Position numbers and translations under genes: made by a program
Part shown: piece after piece, positions 30,468 to 42,909 of the stretch
Layout of the letters: every line of letters starts with the position of its first letter
Numbering within the stretch: the first letter of the stretch is position 1
NCBI RefSeq assembly: GCF_010093595.1
Contig: NW_022985439.1
Coordinates: forward strand, 1,655,822-1,719,821
Origin: Mytilinidion resinicola
Taxonomy: Eukaryota > Ascomycota > Dothideomycetes > Mytilinidiales > Mytilinidiaceae
Reading direction: 5' to 3'
DNA length: 64,000 nucleotides
The notes under the pieces: generated by a model
The model's database searches: none
What the model was told of the DNA's origin: nothing
Seen by the model: only the letters and a program-made list of their open reading frames with translations

Positions 30468-31546
30468 CTACCCCGTTCTCTCTTCTGACTCCACCACCTC
30501 AAACCCCACCGATCCGTCCTCCCCTTCCGTTTCGGCGTCCACAACCTCATCCACTCTTTTATCCGCCCTCTCTACTTCCTCCTCCTCGCTGTCCTCCATC
30601 TCGTCCAATTCCACTCCCTCGATCTCAACCCCCTCTAACCTCCCAAACCTCTCGACCCACCCCTCAACACCACACCCCGGCTCGCGAAACCCCTCCCGCG
30701 CACCCAGCCAACCATGCCCTCTCTTTTTCGCGGCCCTCTGCTCCCGCTCCAGCTCCCGCTCCCGCTCTCTCTCCTCCCGCTCTGTCGCCTCCCTCTCCTC
30801 CCTCTCCTTCGCCTCTCTCACCGGCCGCACAAACTCGTCCATCTCCTCTCTACTCCACCCCATCCCCAGCGTCTCGAACAACCCCAAATGTCCCGGCTCG
30901 CACCCCACAACCTCCTGCCGCTCCGGGCCCCAGACCCGCGCGCGCTGCGGATCGAACGGCGCGGGTCGCTGGGGGGCCCATTGAGAAGCTGACGTGCGTA
31001 CGCGGGGATAGGCCGGGTCCCAGGGGAAGTGCGGTCCAGGCTCAGGCGGGGCGGCGGGAGCATGTGCGGGTGCTGGTGCGGGTGGCGGGACCGCGGCGTC
31101 CTTCTCCTTCTCCTTCTCCTGGCGCTGAGGATTGCGAGTCCGCGGCGCGACCGGCGCGACAGGGCGCGGGTAGCCGAAGAACTCGGGGAAGTCGGTTGGG
31201 AAGCCGTGTTTGGGTGCTCTGGGGACTGTGCATATCTCATCAGCAACGTTTGGTTTTTTTCGAGAGGGTGGGAGTGGGGAGTGGAGAGTCGGGAGTCGGG
31301 GGATAGCGTACCAGGCCCGTCGTAGTCGTAGGCGATCTCGAGCTCGTTCAGCAGCGCTTTGGTGGATTCCCGCTCGTCGAGGTTGTCGGCTTGCGCTTGG
31401 GTCCAGGCGTCGATGAGCTTTTGGGGACAGGAGGCTTTCGGGACCAGGGTGGGCATGGCGATGCCCGCGCGCTCGACGAGGTAGTGGGCGGCGGTCTCGC
31501 TGAGGATTCGTAGGGGGTAGTGTTTGGGTTTGGTGACTTCGGCCAT
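30468..31546 (-). CDS. Hypothetical protein with Glu/Arg-rich helix
   Basis: Exons 31546-31312 and 31225-30468 (86-nt intron, GTACGC to GCACAG) give 330 residues. The N-terminal 80 residues look folded: MAEVTKPKHYPLRILSETAA, HYLVERAGIAMPTLVPK and QKLIDAWTQAQADNLDE. A proline/alanine-rich linker with FPWDPAYP follows. Then comes GCEPGHLGLFETLGMGWSRE and a roughly 35-residue alternating Glu/Arg stretch that would form a single stable alpha-helix. The C-terminus is acidic. I do not recognise the family. The good intron and the even protein-like character of both exons support a real gene. Confidence 0.65.
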
Positions 31547-33529
31547 GGTCTGTAGACGTGTTTGAAAGTATACGCCGTTTGCCGACGGTCGGAGTCGATT
31601 TTCTGCTTGAAGTGTTTAGAGCACCGGGATGATGACTATCGAGAGAACAGTCGCGGCTTTAGATTCTGGCTTGACCGATGACCTGTAGGCGTTGATAAAG
31701 TACACGCCGTTGCCAATGGTGAGGATTGATGGCGCTAGGTGAGGATCTGGGGTTGAAATGTGTTAGCTGTGGGGACTTTGGATGCTACGTAAGAATATGA
31801 TATTGGGATTGTTTTTCTTGGTGGGCTGTAGCCCGAGGCGCTGTGCTTCCATGGGACGACCACGGAGGAATTCTTGGTACATCTCTTCGCCCTACCATCG
31901 AAGACAAGAGAATTTGTTTGGGTGAGACGACTTACCTAGCGTTTTCGTGGTGATGATGTAAAGTGATATCGTGAATCAAAACAATCAAACTCATCGGCTC
32001 CTGGTAAGTCTCCTATGAAATATCGGATTCGGTGAATGCTTGTGGACTAGCAACGGTTGATTGCAATCAATGGTGAGTGACTTGAATCTGAGCAGATAGG
32101 ATAACGTAAAATTTTGTGGGAGGTTACTTGGGAAAGTTGAAGTTGTTGGGAGGTTCGTTGGTTGTTGCCCAGGTGGTGTTGTTTACTTGCCTCATCTTCA
32201 AACGGACCGTGGACCTTTCCATAACTACAATGCCTGGTTCACACCGCTTTGATAAGGATACTGCGCACCCTAACTCACTGTAGATCAGATATCCGCTCTG
32301 GTTGATGGATTTCACCCCCGATAGTGGCTATCTGATTGATTAAGAGTTTCGAAAGGTAGTTCGGCCAGCCTTGAACTTGCGTGTTGCTCAGATTTTTGAA
32401 AACCTACGGAGGCACCTCAAACAGCGGTAACGAGTCCGGAGCTAACATGTGGGCTGGGGATCTGGTGTCAACGCTACGCGAAAACGTCTAGCCCTGCTTG
32501 CTGATGCTTTTTAGTCTCTGGTTAAGAAAGAGGCATTCGTATGACCCTCGCACTTTTGACATGACCCTGATTGGAATAGAGTTTCAAATCACTTCGGATA
32601 GCTGCAACTATATTCACTTATATCGTGTCTCTTAGATCGAAAGCCATGGGCATTATTTAGGAAAAGAAACTGTAGCGGACGAAGGAGTGGATCACACAAA
32701 GCGAAGGGCTACTAGAGAGCAGAGGTACAGACTTTCACAACTTAATACGAAGCAGAATGGTCTAAGATGTCCAGGGAAGAGATGAAATTAAGAGTTCGAT
32801 GCTTCTGATACCTACTTGACCTAAATTCCTCCCGCTCTCGTTATCCTTCGTCTTCCATGCGTTACGCCGTCTTAATATTTACCACCCAGACCCCTTCAGA
32901 ATAATTTGGGCGTAATGGCAGAAGCTCTTTTAGCTGACGAAGAGCATCGCCCCATTACAGAAATAAAAGTCTAATTTCTACAATTGAATGGGGGTCACAA
33001 TGCAAAGCTGGAGGTTCTCTCATCATTCCTACCTACGAGAGCGTGTCAAGAGATGCGAGCGCGCTATAATGTTGACTGGAAAGGTGGGACGATGTGTCGT
33101 GGCTTCAGTTGCGGTAGAATATTGTGTTGACGGAGGAGCTTGTGTTGTTGATGAGAACAAAATGGAGGACGACGAGGGTGGTAGTGGAGGAGTACACGTG
33201 ATCCATTTGAAAAATATTTAGTGCTGGAAGCGGTATACGAATCACCCACGCGCAGGGCTAACATGTGAGTAGATAAGCGAAGCTACTGAGTTGATTTTGA
33301 CACCGAGCTGGGTTTGACTTCTATTCCTTATCGCGAATGGTACCGTCTACGAAGCATGCTGATCAAGTAGCGATGTGCAGTCACGTAATCACGAGTAGCA
33401 CTCGAATAGTGGGCATTTTGCTCGCTCACAGATGATATTACACGGGCCTGTATGATAGTCTATATTGGTCCACTCGCAAAGAACAGGAAATAGTGTACAA
33501 ATACTACACGGCGAACTAGCTACCCCAGC
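31547..33529. other. Intergenic, 31.5-33.5 kb
   Basis: About 2 kb, AT-rich from 31.9 kb. Two loosely similar segments (AAGTATACGCCGTTTGCCG near 31567 and AAGTACACGCCGTTGCCAA near 31698) hint at an old duplication. A 77-codon frame at 32988-33221 is unrecognised. No gene is called. Confidence 0.4.
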
Positions 33530-35049
33530 CTATAAGACTAGACGGCCTGGTTCTGCCTCAAGCACAACTTTGACCCTTTCTAAAAACACCTGTGCCCTTC
33601 GCTCATCGCCCTTGGGAACGCTAACGCTGAATACATTGACTGGAGCAACAGCGCCTGTGGCGCCGCCGGTTATGGGAGCTGAGACTGAACGCGAGACACT
33701 CTTCCTGCCAGCGAGAATATCAAGGATGTCAGACTTGCCCTTCTTAGGTGCTGATTTGGAAGCCTTCAACAAGACGGGAGGGAGAGCGGTGACCTGGGGA
33801 ACAAAGTACCCTCGAGAAACTGACGGGCCGGAGACCTTGTCCAAGCCGAGGACAGCATTGAACAGCTCGTCTGCAGACGGCTTCGCTGTTTTTGAGCGGG
33901 GGAGGCCATCGTTGGCCAATTCAGTAGCTCTCGCAATGAACGTAGAGATGGGTAAGAAAATGCCGACAGAATCTTTAATACGCTTCTGGCACTCCAGAAC
34001 CGCCGTGAGCGAGATCGGGACTGCGATCTCGGTGTCAACCTCCTCAACAACATCTGGCGCTGTAGCTGGCTTCTCTGGAGCGGCCTCCTTCTTGGGTGGA
34101 GCAATCTTGATGTTGGAGAGGTCCAAATGGCTGAGCTTTCCTATCCGTTTCGATTGTTCTAGAGGATATGACTTCTCAATGACGCCAAGATAGGCCAGAA
34201 CATCGCCCTTCAGGAGCCTGCCACCTGGTCCAGTCGATGGTATTGTGTCTGCGTCCTCTTTTGCCAGTCCGTTCTCCTTGAGTAGCGCGGCGACAGAGGG
34301 ATACAGAGGGTACTTCTGCTTCTGTGCCTGAGCTTGGGGGCTTTTCTCACTGGATTCGGAGCTTGAAGGCGCGGGTTGTGAGGGTTTCTGCTCCTTAAGG
34401 GGTGGCGTCGATTCAGCTTTGGGCTTGCTCGGGGATGCTTCTTTGCTCTCTTTCTTCGGTGCCTCCGCAGGCTTGTCTTCCGCTGGGATCTCCAACGAGC
34501 TCAAGTCGTCGTCAGGCTCCGCTGTCACAGCAATCCTGCTTCCGACTTGGACTCCCTTGGAGCCGTCGCCTTGCTGTAATATCATCAGCTCCTTCCTTTG
34601 GTACTAGAAATCAGTGAGCCGTACCGTGATCTTTGCCAGTTTGCCATCGTCCTGGGCCTCAACATCCATTTGCGCCTTATCGGTCTCGATTTCGAGGAGG
34701 ACATCGCCAGCTGAAAACGAGTCCCCTAGTAGTTGTCAGATTCGAGTCCAATTGTTCACAAACGCGTAGATTCCGCACAATCTAGACACATTGTCCATTG
34801 TTGCCATACCTTCTTTGACCTTCCAACTCGCGATATTGCCCTCGGTCATCGTCGGAGATAGCGCTGGCATGGTGAAGTTATGCGCAGCCAAGCTGGTAGG
34901 AGCTGGGTGGAAAGCTATTCAGGTCTCCGTTAGTACTGAGTCCATCCGGAAATGTAGGTAGCGGTCTTACCTCTGGTTGAGCCATATTGTCGCAGTTGCC
35001 GCCGAGCGACTCGCGCCGACAGTCTACATGCCGAAGCAATTGAGGCCAT
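33530..35049 (-). CDS. PDX1: Pyruvate dehydrogenase complex protein X (E3-binding)
   Basis: Exons 35049-34971, 34914-34810, 34725-34625 and 34573-33530 give 442 residues; introns are 56, 84 and 51 nt. The presequence [19 protein letters not shown] is typically mitochondrial. The lipoyl domain has [20 protein letters not shown] and [19 protein letters not shown], with K of TDKA as the lipoylation site. After an Ala/Pro/Lys-rich linker comes the peripheral-subunit-binding domain, [13 protein letters not shown] through [16 protein letters not shown]. The C-terminal domain is a shortened acyltransferase-like domain without the HxxxDG catalytic motif. This separates it from E2 and matches Pdx1, which docks E3 to the pyruvate dehydrogenase core in the matrix. 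Confidence 0.9.
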
Positions 35050-35287
35050 GGAGACCCGCCGACAGTGAATCGCAGGAGAGAGGGAGGTGTGAGGATGTTG
35101 AGATGTCGGCCAGCTTGTTGGGCTTTCGGACGCCGCGCACGGGGACGGGGATCCGTGGTGGGTGAACTTCGGGATTTTTACGCCAACATCGCATGCCGGC
35201 CGCATGAGCTGGATGAATGTGAACTCACGCGGTTTGCCCTTCCCGATTTCCAGGTACGTCTAGTAGAGCCTTTGCCTAGCAATTGAG
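35050..35287. promoter_or_regulatory. Bidirectional promoter of two mitochondrial-protein genes
   Basis: Only 238 bp separate the divergent starts of PDX1 and the membrane-protein gene. Both products carry presequences, so shared control is plausible. No specific site is identified. Confidence 0.45.
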
Positions 35288-36271
35288 ATGCTGAAAAAGT
35301 TTAGAATGGCATCCTTCGCTCGAGGTTTCTCATGCGTTGGACGGCAAACCTACTTCAACCTACCCCCTTCACTGCGAGTCGCTACAGCACCGAGGTCATT
35401 AAATTGTCTTCACAGTATGAGAAACACCCGACACTTCTCCTTTTCTTCCATCAGACGTCTAGCGGAATCAAAAAAGTTGCCTAAAAAGCAGAATGTTCCA
35501 CCCACAACACCTGGCTCGCGACCAACCAAGAAACCCGGCCTTAGCCCTAAGACTCATGTCTTCAACCCCAATCGAATGCCCATAGGCTCGAAACCAATCC
35601 TCCTATACAAAGCACCATCGCAAGCATACTACGCCGTCGTCGCCTATGCAGGCGCAGGGGCAACCGCCTTCGGCGCAGCGTTCATTTTTAAGAACTTCTG
35701 GTTAGAACTACCACCAGAGCTCCCTAAATACGTAGGTGTTACCTACGGCGGTATGGCTGTGCTGTTGGCATTGTTATCCGCTTGGATTTGTGCAGCGCCG
35801 GTCTTCCTGATCCGATCGATTCATGCAATTCCATTTGGCTATGGCCTGACTGCGCTTCGGATAGAGTGCAAGACACTTCCTCTTCCATTCTTCAAACCTA
35901 TTGTGGCGGTGGTGCGGAAGGGAGACGCACAATGCAGTGGACATTTGGGGCCACAAGTGAGGATATTCGAGAAGATACGCGCTCGGAACTACCAAGATCT
36001 GTGGGCTGGAACTAGGGAGGAGAGCATAGTCTTGCGACCATTCTTCTTCGCCGGCCGGTGGGTAGCCCGGCTATGGTCTCGAGTGTTCACACATACGAAG
36101 GTCATTATTGGGAGGTGGGGTATGGTTATAGTAGATATTCCAGGAGAGGGTAAGTGGAAATTGGATGGATCTGGATGGGTGGCTGATGGTGGAAAACGTG
36201 AGTACCGTGGAACTTCCCTTCATGCGCTCGCGAGTAGTTGCTAACGCACAGTGAAGCTTTTGACCAGATGA
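35288..36271 (+). CDS. Mitochondrial inner-membrane protein, two TM segments, unknown role
   Basis: Exons 35288-36197 and 36252-36271 (54-nt intron, GTGAGT, CTAAC branch, CACAG) give 309 residues. A basic, serine-rich N-terminus (MASFARGFSCVGRQTYF..., RHFSFSSIRRL) suggests mitochondrial import. Two hydrophobic segments, AYYAVVAYAGAGATAFGAAF and MAVLLALLSAWICAAPVF, flank a short loop, as in TMEM223-like and related respiratory-chain accessory proteins; that resemblance is weak. The end after splicing is GGKLKLLTR. Ignoring the intron would give a frame running to 36244 instead. An upstream ATG only six codons before MASF is used. Confidence 0.7.
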
Positions 36272-37811
36272 TAAGCGTCATCCCGCCCAGCGGTTTGCTT
36301 TCCAGGTAGCAACGTTTCTGGAGCTGGGCCTGTAAATACGTACTGTAACTGTATCATAGAAGCTGCAATCTTCTTGTGCCTTAGGGTTTGAATCGCATGG
36401 GGGTCGTGAATCTGTAAAACGAGTACGCACTGTGTCAGATTGATTGGCACCCTGGAAGCATCTCATGAAAGGTGGATGTTACATCGCTTTAGATGTAGTA
36501 CTAGTGTATACTTTTTGAATATATCTTAGTTTGACACCGAAGGCTCCAAGACTGTTTGGTAAATCAAGTGCTGAGGTCTCGAGAAGGCGTCATGATGCTC
36601 CTGATAGCACATGTTGTTCATTTATATTGCTTTCAGGAAATGCTAGAGATGTGGAGTTATGCAAGGTTTGGCGTGGGGCAGGGCAGATGGATTGCGGCCA
36701 GGGCGGCCAGGGGTGAGGTGGTTCCTCAACACCAACGCTTAAATAGCTACGAAGACAACAAACTTAGACACACAAATGCTGAGCAAGAAATTCGCTCGGC
36801 ATAAAACTCTTAAAGCAGAGCACGAGAGTAGCGATCGTATGGAATGGGCAGTTGAGATGATGCGAAATGGAAACATGAAGCACGTTCGATTGGGGCCATA
36901 TCTATAACACCAGAACATCAGTGTTATCCGGCACGCAAGCAAGAAAATGAATGTGGCGGCCATAATCGGGCTGTCCCTCGTGCTTTGGTGCGCCAAAAGC
37001 GAACCTACCTAGGCATTGAGAGCACGTGCGTGGTTCCACGTGCCCTTCCCCAGATATCGACGCAAATAAGCTTTTGAGCCTCGTCCCGCCTCCCGGGTTC
37101 CTGCAGGCGATCCACCGATGGCTAGGGAGAGGAAAGGGCGAGTTGGTGCATGAGAAAGATGGAGAATAAGTCGGGGAGGATGGCTGAAGGTGGGCGGATT
37201 TTGCCCGAGAAAGGTCGCCGCAGGCCTGGAGCTTGCTCATATCGTGTTTTGAGCGCAAGTCAAGGCCCATATTCATGTTTGCGACGTCGTGGGAGAAAAT
37301 CTCAAATTCGTGGTGCAAGCCGTCACGGATGCGCGGCGAAGTTTTTAGGGGCTTTTTGGTGGCGGCCTGTTCGCTTAGCGCGAAGTCGCAGCCTTGGTTG
37401 GACCCAGCCCTCAACACCACCTGGGCAGAACAACATCGCCGCCCACCCCATCCCTTCACCCTTCGATCCCGCCTGTCGCCCATCACATTGTTCGAGTATT
37501 CATCTGTCACAGTCTGTGATGATTGCGACCGTCTAGGCCGGTCGCTCTCTGTTCGCGTCGCGCCATAGGCACCCTGTCCATGTCTGTTGTATTCCGTCTC
37601 AGGGCATAACGCATCTCTCGACGCTGGCCATCTGCACGTCGAGCGCATGCACGCTTGAAGTAAGTGACACCCGTACACATCGGATTGTGCTGCATTCTGG
37701 GCATCGTCCCAGCGTTGCCGGGTCAACATTCAATGTTGTGGTCGTCGCATCCACTGACTTCGCCGCGCAGGCCCTCGCATTCACTCATCCCCGCGCACCA
37801 ACTCGACGCCG
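36272..37811. other. Intergenic, upstream region of the Yta7/Abo1 gene
   Basis: About 1.5 kb. Frames on both strands between 36.9 and 37.7 kb are unrecognised and overlap each other, so no gene is called. A GC-rich part from 37.0 kb fits a promoter. Confidence 0.4.
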
Positions 37812-40800
37812 ATGGCTAGTCACAGGAGGCGCGGCAGACCCGACGATCCACTCGCGTCAGACCCCGAAGACGGAGACTGGGGCGCCGAATCATCACCACG
37901 ACCCCAGAAGCGACGCCAATCGAGACCGGCAGCCGGTGCCAAGAAGCGTCCACAAAAGAGACAGCGTCGGTACGGATCTGAAGACGACATCGTCAGTGAT
38001 GAGGAAGAGGGAGACTCTGCATCCTACGAGTCCTCCATCGAAAGCGAAGAGGACGTCGAGATCGGCGCCTCAGGTCGGCCCGTACGGAAAGCAGTGAAGA
38101 AAGAAGTGAAATACGAAGAAAAGAGTAGTGACGACGAGATCGATAACACCTCTGACGAAGACCGCGACGAGCTCGCACCCACCCCACAAAAATCCCGCAG
38201 ACCGAAACCGAAGGACAAGAAACAGTCCCTGATCGTGAAATTCAAGATGCCGCCAACACGGCGATCAACTCGCGCTCGCACGGGCAGCAAGTCGTCCATC
38301 AAGGCACAAACTCCAGAGGTAGCCATAGGCACGCGACGAAGCAGCCGACTGTCTCACGAGAGGGATGAGCCGACCATAGCCCTATCCGACTCCGGCAAGC
38401 ACGTCCAGGTCCTCCGCGCGGGCTCCTTGGATCCCGAGCCCCTGCCTTCGCGCCAGACACGAGGGAGCAAAGGGTTGAGGAACATACCAAGCGCCATCAT
38501 GGAGGCATCTCAGGAAAATTCTAACCCCACCGAGAAAGCCGATACTCCAGGCCCATTAGACAATCTCTTGCAAGGCGCGAGCGCTGAAGTTCAGGCTAGT
38601 GAGGCGGCGTCTCCTGCTGAGTCTGGTGTCCAGAACGAAGATGAGGATGATGACTCTCAGCCGATGGAAGGAGTCGTTCAAGATGCCCAGAAGGAAGATT
38701 CTGATGAAGAGCCTATCATTCCCGGTGGTAGACAGCTCAGCGTACGTCACAATCCTGTCCGACACGTTTTTTGGTAATCTATGATGTCTAACATTTGCGT
38801 AGTCTCGTGCGAAATCCGCCCAAGCCGCTCCTCCTCCGGCTCGAAAGCGTAAACAAGGCGTTGACGAGAGCAGCGATTTCGAGCCCCCCGCTGACGAGGA
38901 AGAGACAAAGGGAGATGATGAAATGTCAGAATCCGAAGATCCAAAGGGCAGAAAGAACTCGTCGGACGACTCTGGACGACGATCGACGCGCCTCCGAGGT
39001 AGGCTGCAAGCCTCACAACGCAGCCGCCACAACTCGGATAGTGAGGCAGACAGCGCCCTAGACGAGGACGAACTAGCAGAAGAGGCCGCAGAGCTTCGGC
39101 CAAACAAGAGACGCCGCATCTCGCGTCGTGGCGTCCCGGACAACACTCTTACCTACGACGAAGGACCGGCGCTGAGGAAGAAAGCAAAGCCTGACTACCG
39201 CCTTATCCGACCAGACCTCAATTTGCAGATTGACGGAGAGGACTCCATCGCTCCTCCTCCACCGGTCCGCGGCAAAGGAGGACGATACAGGTCCTTGTTC
39301 TCCACCGTAGGGCCCTTTGGAGGCGGAGTTGAGTCGCTGATCGCAGGACCACAGGAAGCTGGTGCTCTTGGTGGCGCAGATTCGGACAGCAGCGATGATG
39401 ATCTTCCACAGCCTGTAACTGGGGCATCCGCCACTCTCGGAGGCGCAGTTGGCATGACACCTACTGCTGCAAAATCACATATGTTCCCTCAAAGCGCTGA
39501 AGCGCAGAAGACAACTGGATCAGGAGGAGGTCCAGCAGATTTCGGCAAAGTCAAGAATAAGAAGGCTCTAGCAGATGCGGATCCGCTTGGGGTTGACCCG
39601 AACGTTAATTTCGACGGCGTTGGTGGATTGGATGATCATATCAATCAACTCAAGGAAATGGTCGCACTCCCGCTTCTATATCCAGAGGTCTTCCAGCGTT
39701 TCCATGTCACGCCGCCGCGCGGTGTTCTCTTCCACGGACCCCCAGGGACAGGTAAAACTCTGCTCGCACGCGCTCTTGCATCTAGCGTCAGCTCTCAAGG
39801 AAAGAAGGTCACCTTTTACATGCGTAAAGGTGCCGACGCCCTCAGTAAATGGGTTGGTGAAGCTGAGCGTCAACTACGTCTGCTATTCGAAGAAGCGCGA
39901 AAGAATCAGCCCAGCATCATTTTCTTCGATGAGATTGATGGACTGGCCCCCGTCCGGTCCAGCAAGCAAGAGCAAATTCATGCTTCTATTGTAGCAACCT
40001 TGTTGGCTCTCATGGATGGCATGGATGGTCGTGGACAGGTTATCGTTATCGGTGCTACCAATCGCCCGGACTCGGTTGATCCAGCTCTGCGACGCCCAGG
40101 AAGATTCGACAGAGAATTCTATTTCCCCCTTCCCAACGTGATAGGGCGACGTGCCATCATTGACATCCACACGAAGAACTGGGAACCGCCACTGAACCCA
40201 GCATTCAAGGATCAGCTTGCTGAAGTCACCAAGGGTTACGGTGGTGCAGACTTGAGGGCTCTCTGCACTGAAGCGGCCTTGAATGCCGTCCAGGGAACAT
40301 ACCCACAGATCTACCAATCCGATAAGAAGCTCATTATTGATCCTAGCACCATAAAGGTGTTGGCCAAGGATTTCATGATCTCTGTCAACAAGATGGTGCC
40401 CTCTTCCCAGCGGACAGTCTCCTCGGGTGCCGCGCCTCTGCCGAAACCTATTGCGCCTTTGTTGCGAACTCCCCTCGAAGATATTGCCAAACTTCTCGAC
40501 GAGATCCTCCCTCAGAAGAAGAAGCTTACGGCCCTAGAGGAGGCACAATTTGATGACCGTGATGATGAGAAGGGCTTCGAACGCGAGAACATGCAGAGAG
40601 CCTTTGAAAGTTCAAGAATCTTCAGACCCCGCCTTCTCATTTCTGGCTTGCAAGGAATGGGTCAGCAGTACCTCGGATCAGCGCTCCTCAACAAATTCGA
40701 AGGTCTCCATGTGCAATCATTCGATCTGCCCACTTTGCTCGAAGATTCCGCTCGATCGCCTGAAGCAGCCATCATTCAGCTATTCAAGGAAGTTCGACGT

Positions 40801-42909
40801 CACAAACCAAGTGTCATATACATCCCGAATGTCGATGTTTGGTACCAAACCGTGGAACCCAAGGTTATCAAGACCTTCCTCAGTCTGTTGAGAAGCGTTC
40901 CGCCGAACGATCCCGTTCTACTTCTTGGTGTCCTGGAACTTGGTAGCGAAGAGGACAAGCCAGATCCCTCGATGTTGCGAGACCTTTTTGGGTACTCCGC
41001 CAAGAATGAATTCAAACTGCCTACACCGGACAAGAACGGACGACGAGAGTTCTTCGAGTCACTCGTTGCCTACATCCGCTTGCCCCCCTCGGACTTTCCT
41101 AATCCGGAGAATAGGACAAAACGCAAACTCCCGGTCCTTGAAGTAGCACCTGATATCCATCCGCCGATAATTCAAGACGACCCTAAGCAAGCCAAACTTC
41201 AGAAGAAGCGAGACAGGATGACTCTCAACAAATTGAAGATGATAATTCAGCCAGTAATGGATCTTCTCAAGAAGGGCAGGAATCGGTTCGTTCGACCTAT
41301 CATTCCCGAAGAGAACTTTTCATATCTATTTGACGAAAGGAAGGATGGCCACGTTACCTCCGACCTATCAGAAGAGCAAAGGCAAGAGCAGGGCATGTTC
41401 AGACCGTACGAGGTCGACAGAGATGCCAAAGGTGTTGAAGGAATTCGACATGTAGAGACCGGCAACTTCTTTTACAACCTAGATCTTACCGTCATCGAAC
41501 AGCGCCTCTCGAATGGATACTACAAGAGATTCAAAGACTTTTTAAACGACGTCAAAACATTGGCCAAGGATGCTAAGACATGGGGCGAACAAGAACGAAT
41601 CCTCAAGGCTAATGAGATGGTGGCGAATGTCGAAGTCGATATTGAAGGGATGCAGCTACAGTATCCTGATCTCGATGCTGAGTGCAATGCTCTTTTTGTT
41701 CGTGAGCAAGAGAGGGCTCGCAAGCAAGTCGAAGCAGCTCAGAAGAATCTAGCTCCTGGCGAAAAAGCAAAACCCGTCGCAACGAATGTGCCGCCGGAGA
41801 TTTCCACTAGCGTAGAGACCTCAGGACCTATTGTACTTGGAGAAATAGTACCTGGTCGATCAATGCCACCTGTCACGCCGATTCGCTATCCCAACTCATC
41901 CCTGCTGTCGAATGGCACCAGCACAGGACACGACAGCCACCCTCAACAGAGCAACGGATCGAATGGACCGACACATGGAGTTGAGGACACGCATATGACT
42001 GACAGTCAGCCCATTGACTCTGGTTCCCATGAGTTCCAAACTCCGAGTGGGCCAGCAGCCCAGACGCAAAAATCTCAAGTGTCTGGGCGAACCTTCGTAG
42101 CGCCTAATTCGCATCCTGGTGAGTATCAAAATAGCGCATCTACTACGACATCGGGTCAGAAAACCTCAGATCGATCCGGTCGTTCTTCTGGCCCACAATT
42201 CAATACCCAGAGCACTAACGGTCTCGCTATCGGGCTTGGCCCCGACTTCGCGAGCATGATGCCTCAGGCGACTGGTTCAGACATGCCCGACACCCAAGGT
42301 ACGTATCCCAGATTTCTTTCAAAAGGCCAAGCCTCCGATCGCCGCGGAAATCGTGGTGGTATGCAGCAAGGTCGTGATTCCCATGACTCTCACGGTCATT
42401 CTTCGCACGTACACGCGAGCGTCTCTAACTATAGTTCAGAAAACCCTTGGACGAGCAGCCAATCGCAACCTTCGCAGTCTTCCCAGCCGCAAAACCACAT
42501 GGCTGCACCACCTCGTCAAGCCACGTCTATCCCTTCCATCCTCAACAACGACCTACCACAACTTATCCTGGACGAAGAGCAAATCAAGATGCTACATGAG
42601 GAACTTGTAGAACGAAGCTCGGGATGTTCTGTTGAGCAACTTGAACAAATCAACGCAGTACTCATGGATGCGATCTGGAAGACCCGCAGCGAGTGGAACC
42701 GTAACAGTGTGGTCCACATCCTCACCAATGCTTTCAACGAAGTCATACAAGATATCGAGCACATGCAGAAGTTGCAGGCGCCCAGTCAAGACGATGATGA
42801 TTACGAAGTCAACTACTTGCCACAGCAGCATAGGCAGAACGACCGTGCTTACCAGCCTGATCTGCGGCACTTCACGCCCGCAACAACACAGGCCACACAT
42901 TTCCGCTAA
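37812..42909 (+). CDS. YTA7: Bromodomain AAA ATPase, Yta7/Abo1/ATAD2 family
   Basis: Exons 37812-38741 and 38803-42909 (61-nt intron) give about 1678 residues. A long acidic, basic-patched N-terminal half is disordered. The first AAA module has Walker A FHGPPGTGKTLLARAL, Walker B IIFFDEIDGLAPV and the arginine-finger area RRPGRFDREFYF. In the second module the Walker A is degenerate (ISGLQGMGQQYLGSAL, lysine replaced by glutamine) and Walker B reads VIYIPNVDVW, so it is probably inactive, as in known family members. A bromodomain-like fold follows at NFFYNLDLTVIEQRLSNGYY, then a low-complexity tail and a C-terminal helical segment. The family binds histone H3 and loads or removes histones on chromatin. 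A GTACGT at about 42300 might mark a further in-frame intron. Confidence 0.93.

Noticed and set aside
36902..37729. A 275-codon minus-strand frame upstream of the AAA ATPase gene
   Set aside because: It overlaps frames on the other strand, has low-complexity composition, and lies in the expected promoter.
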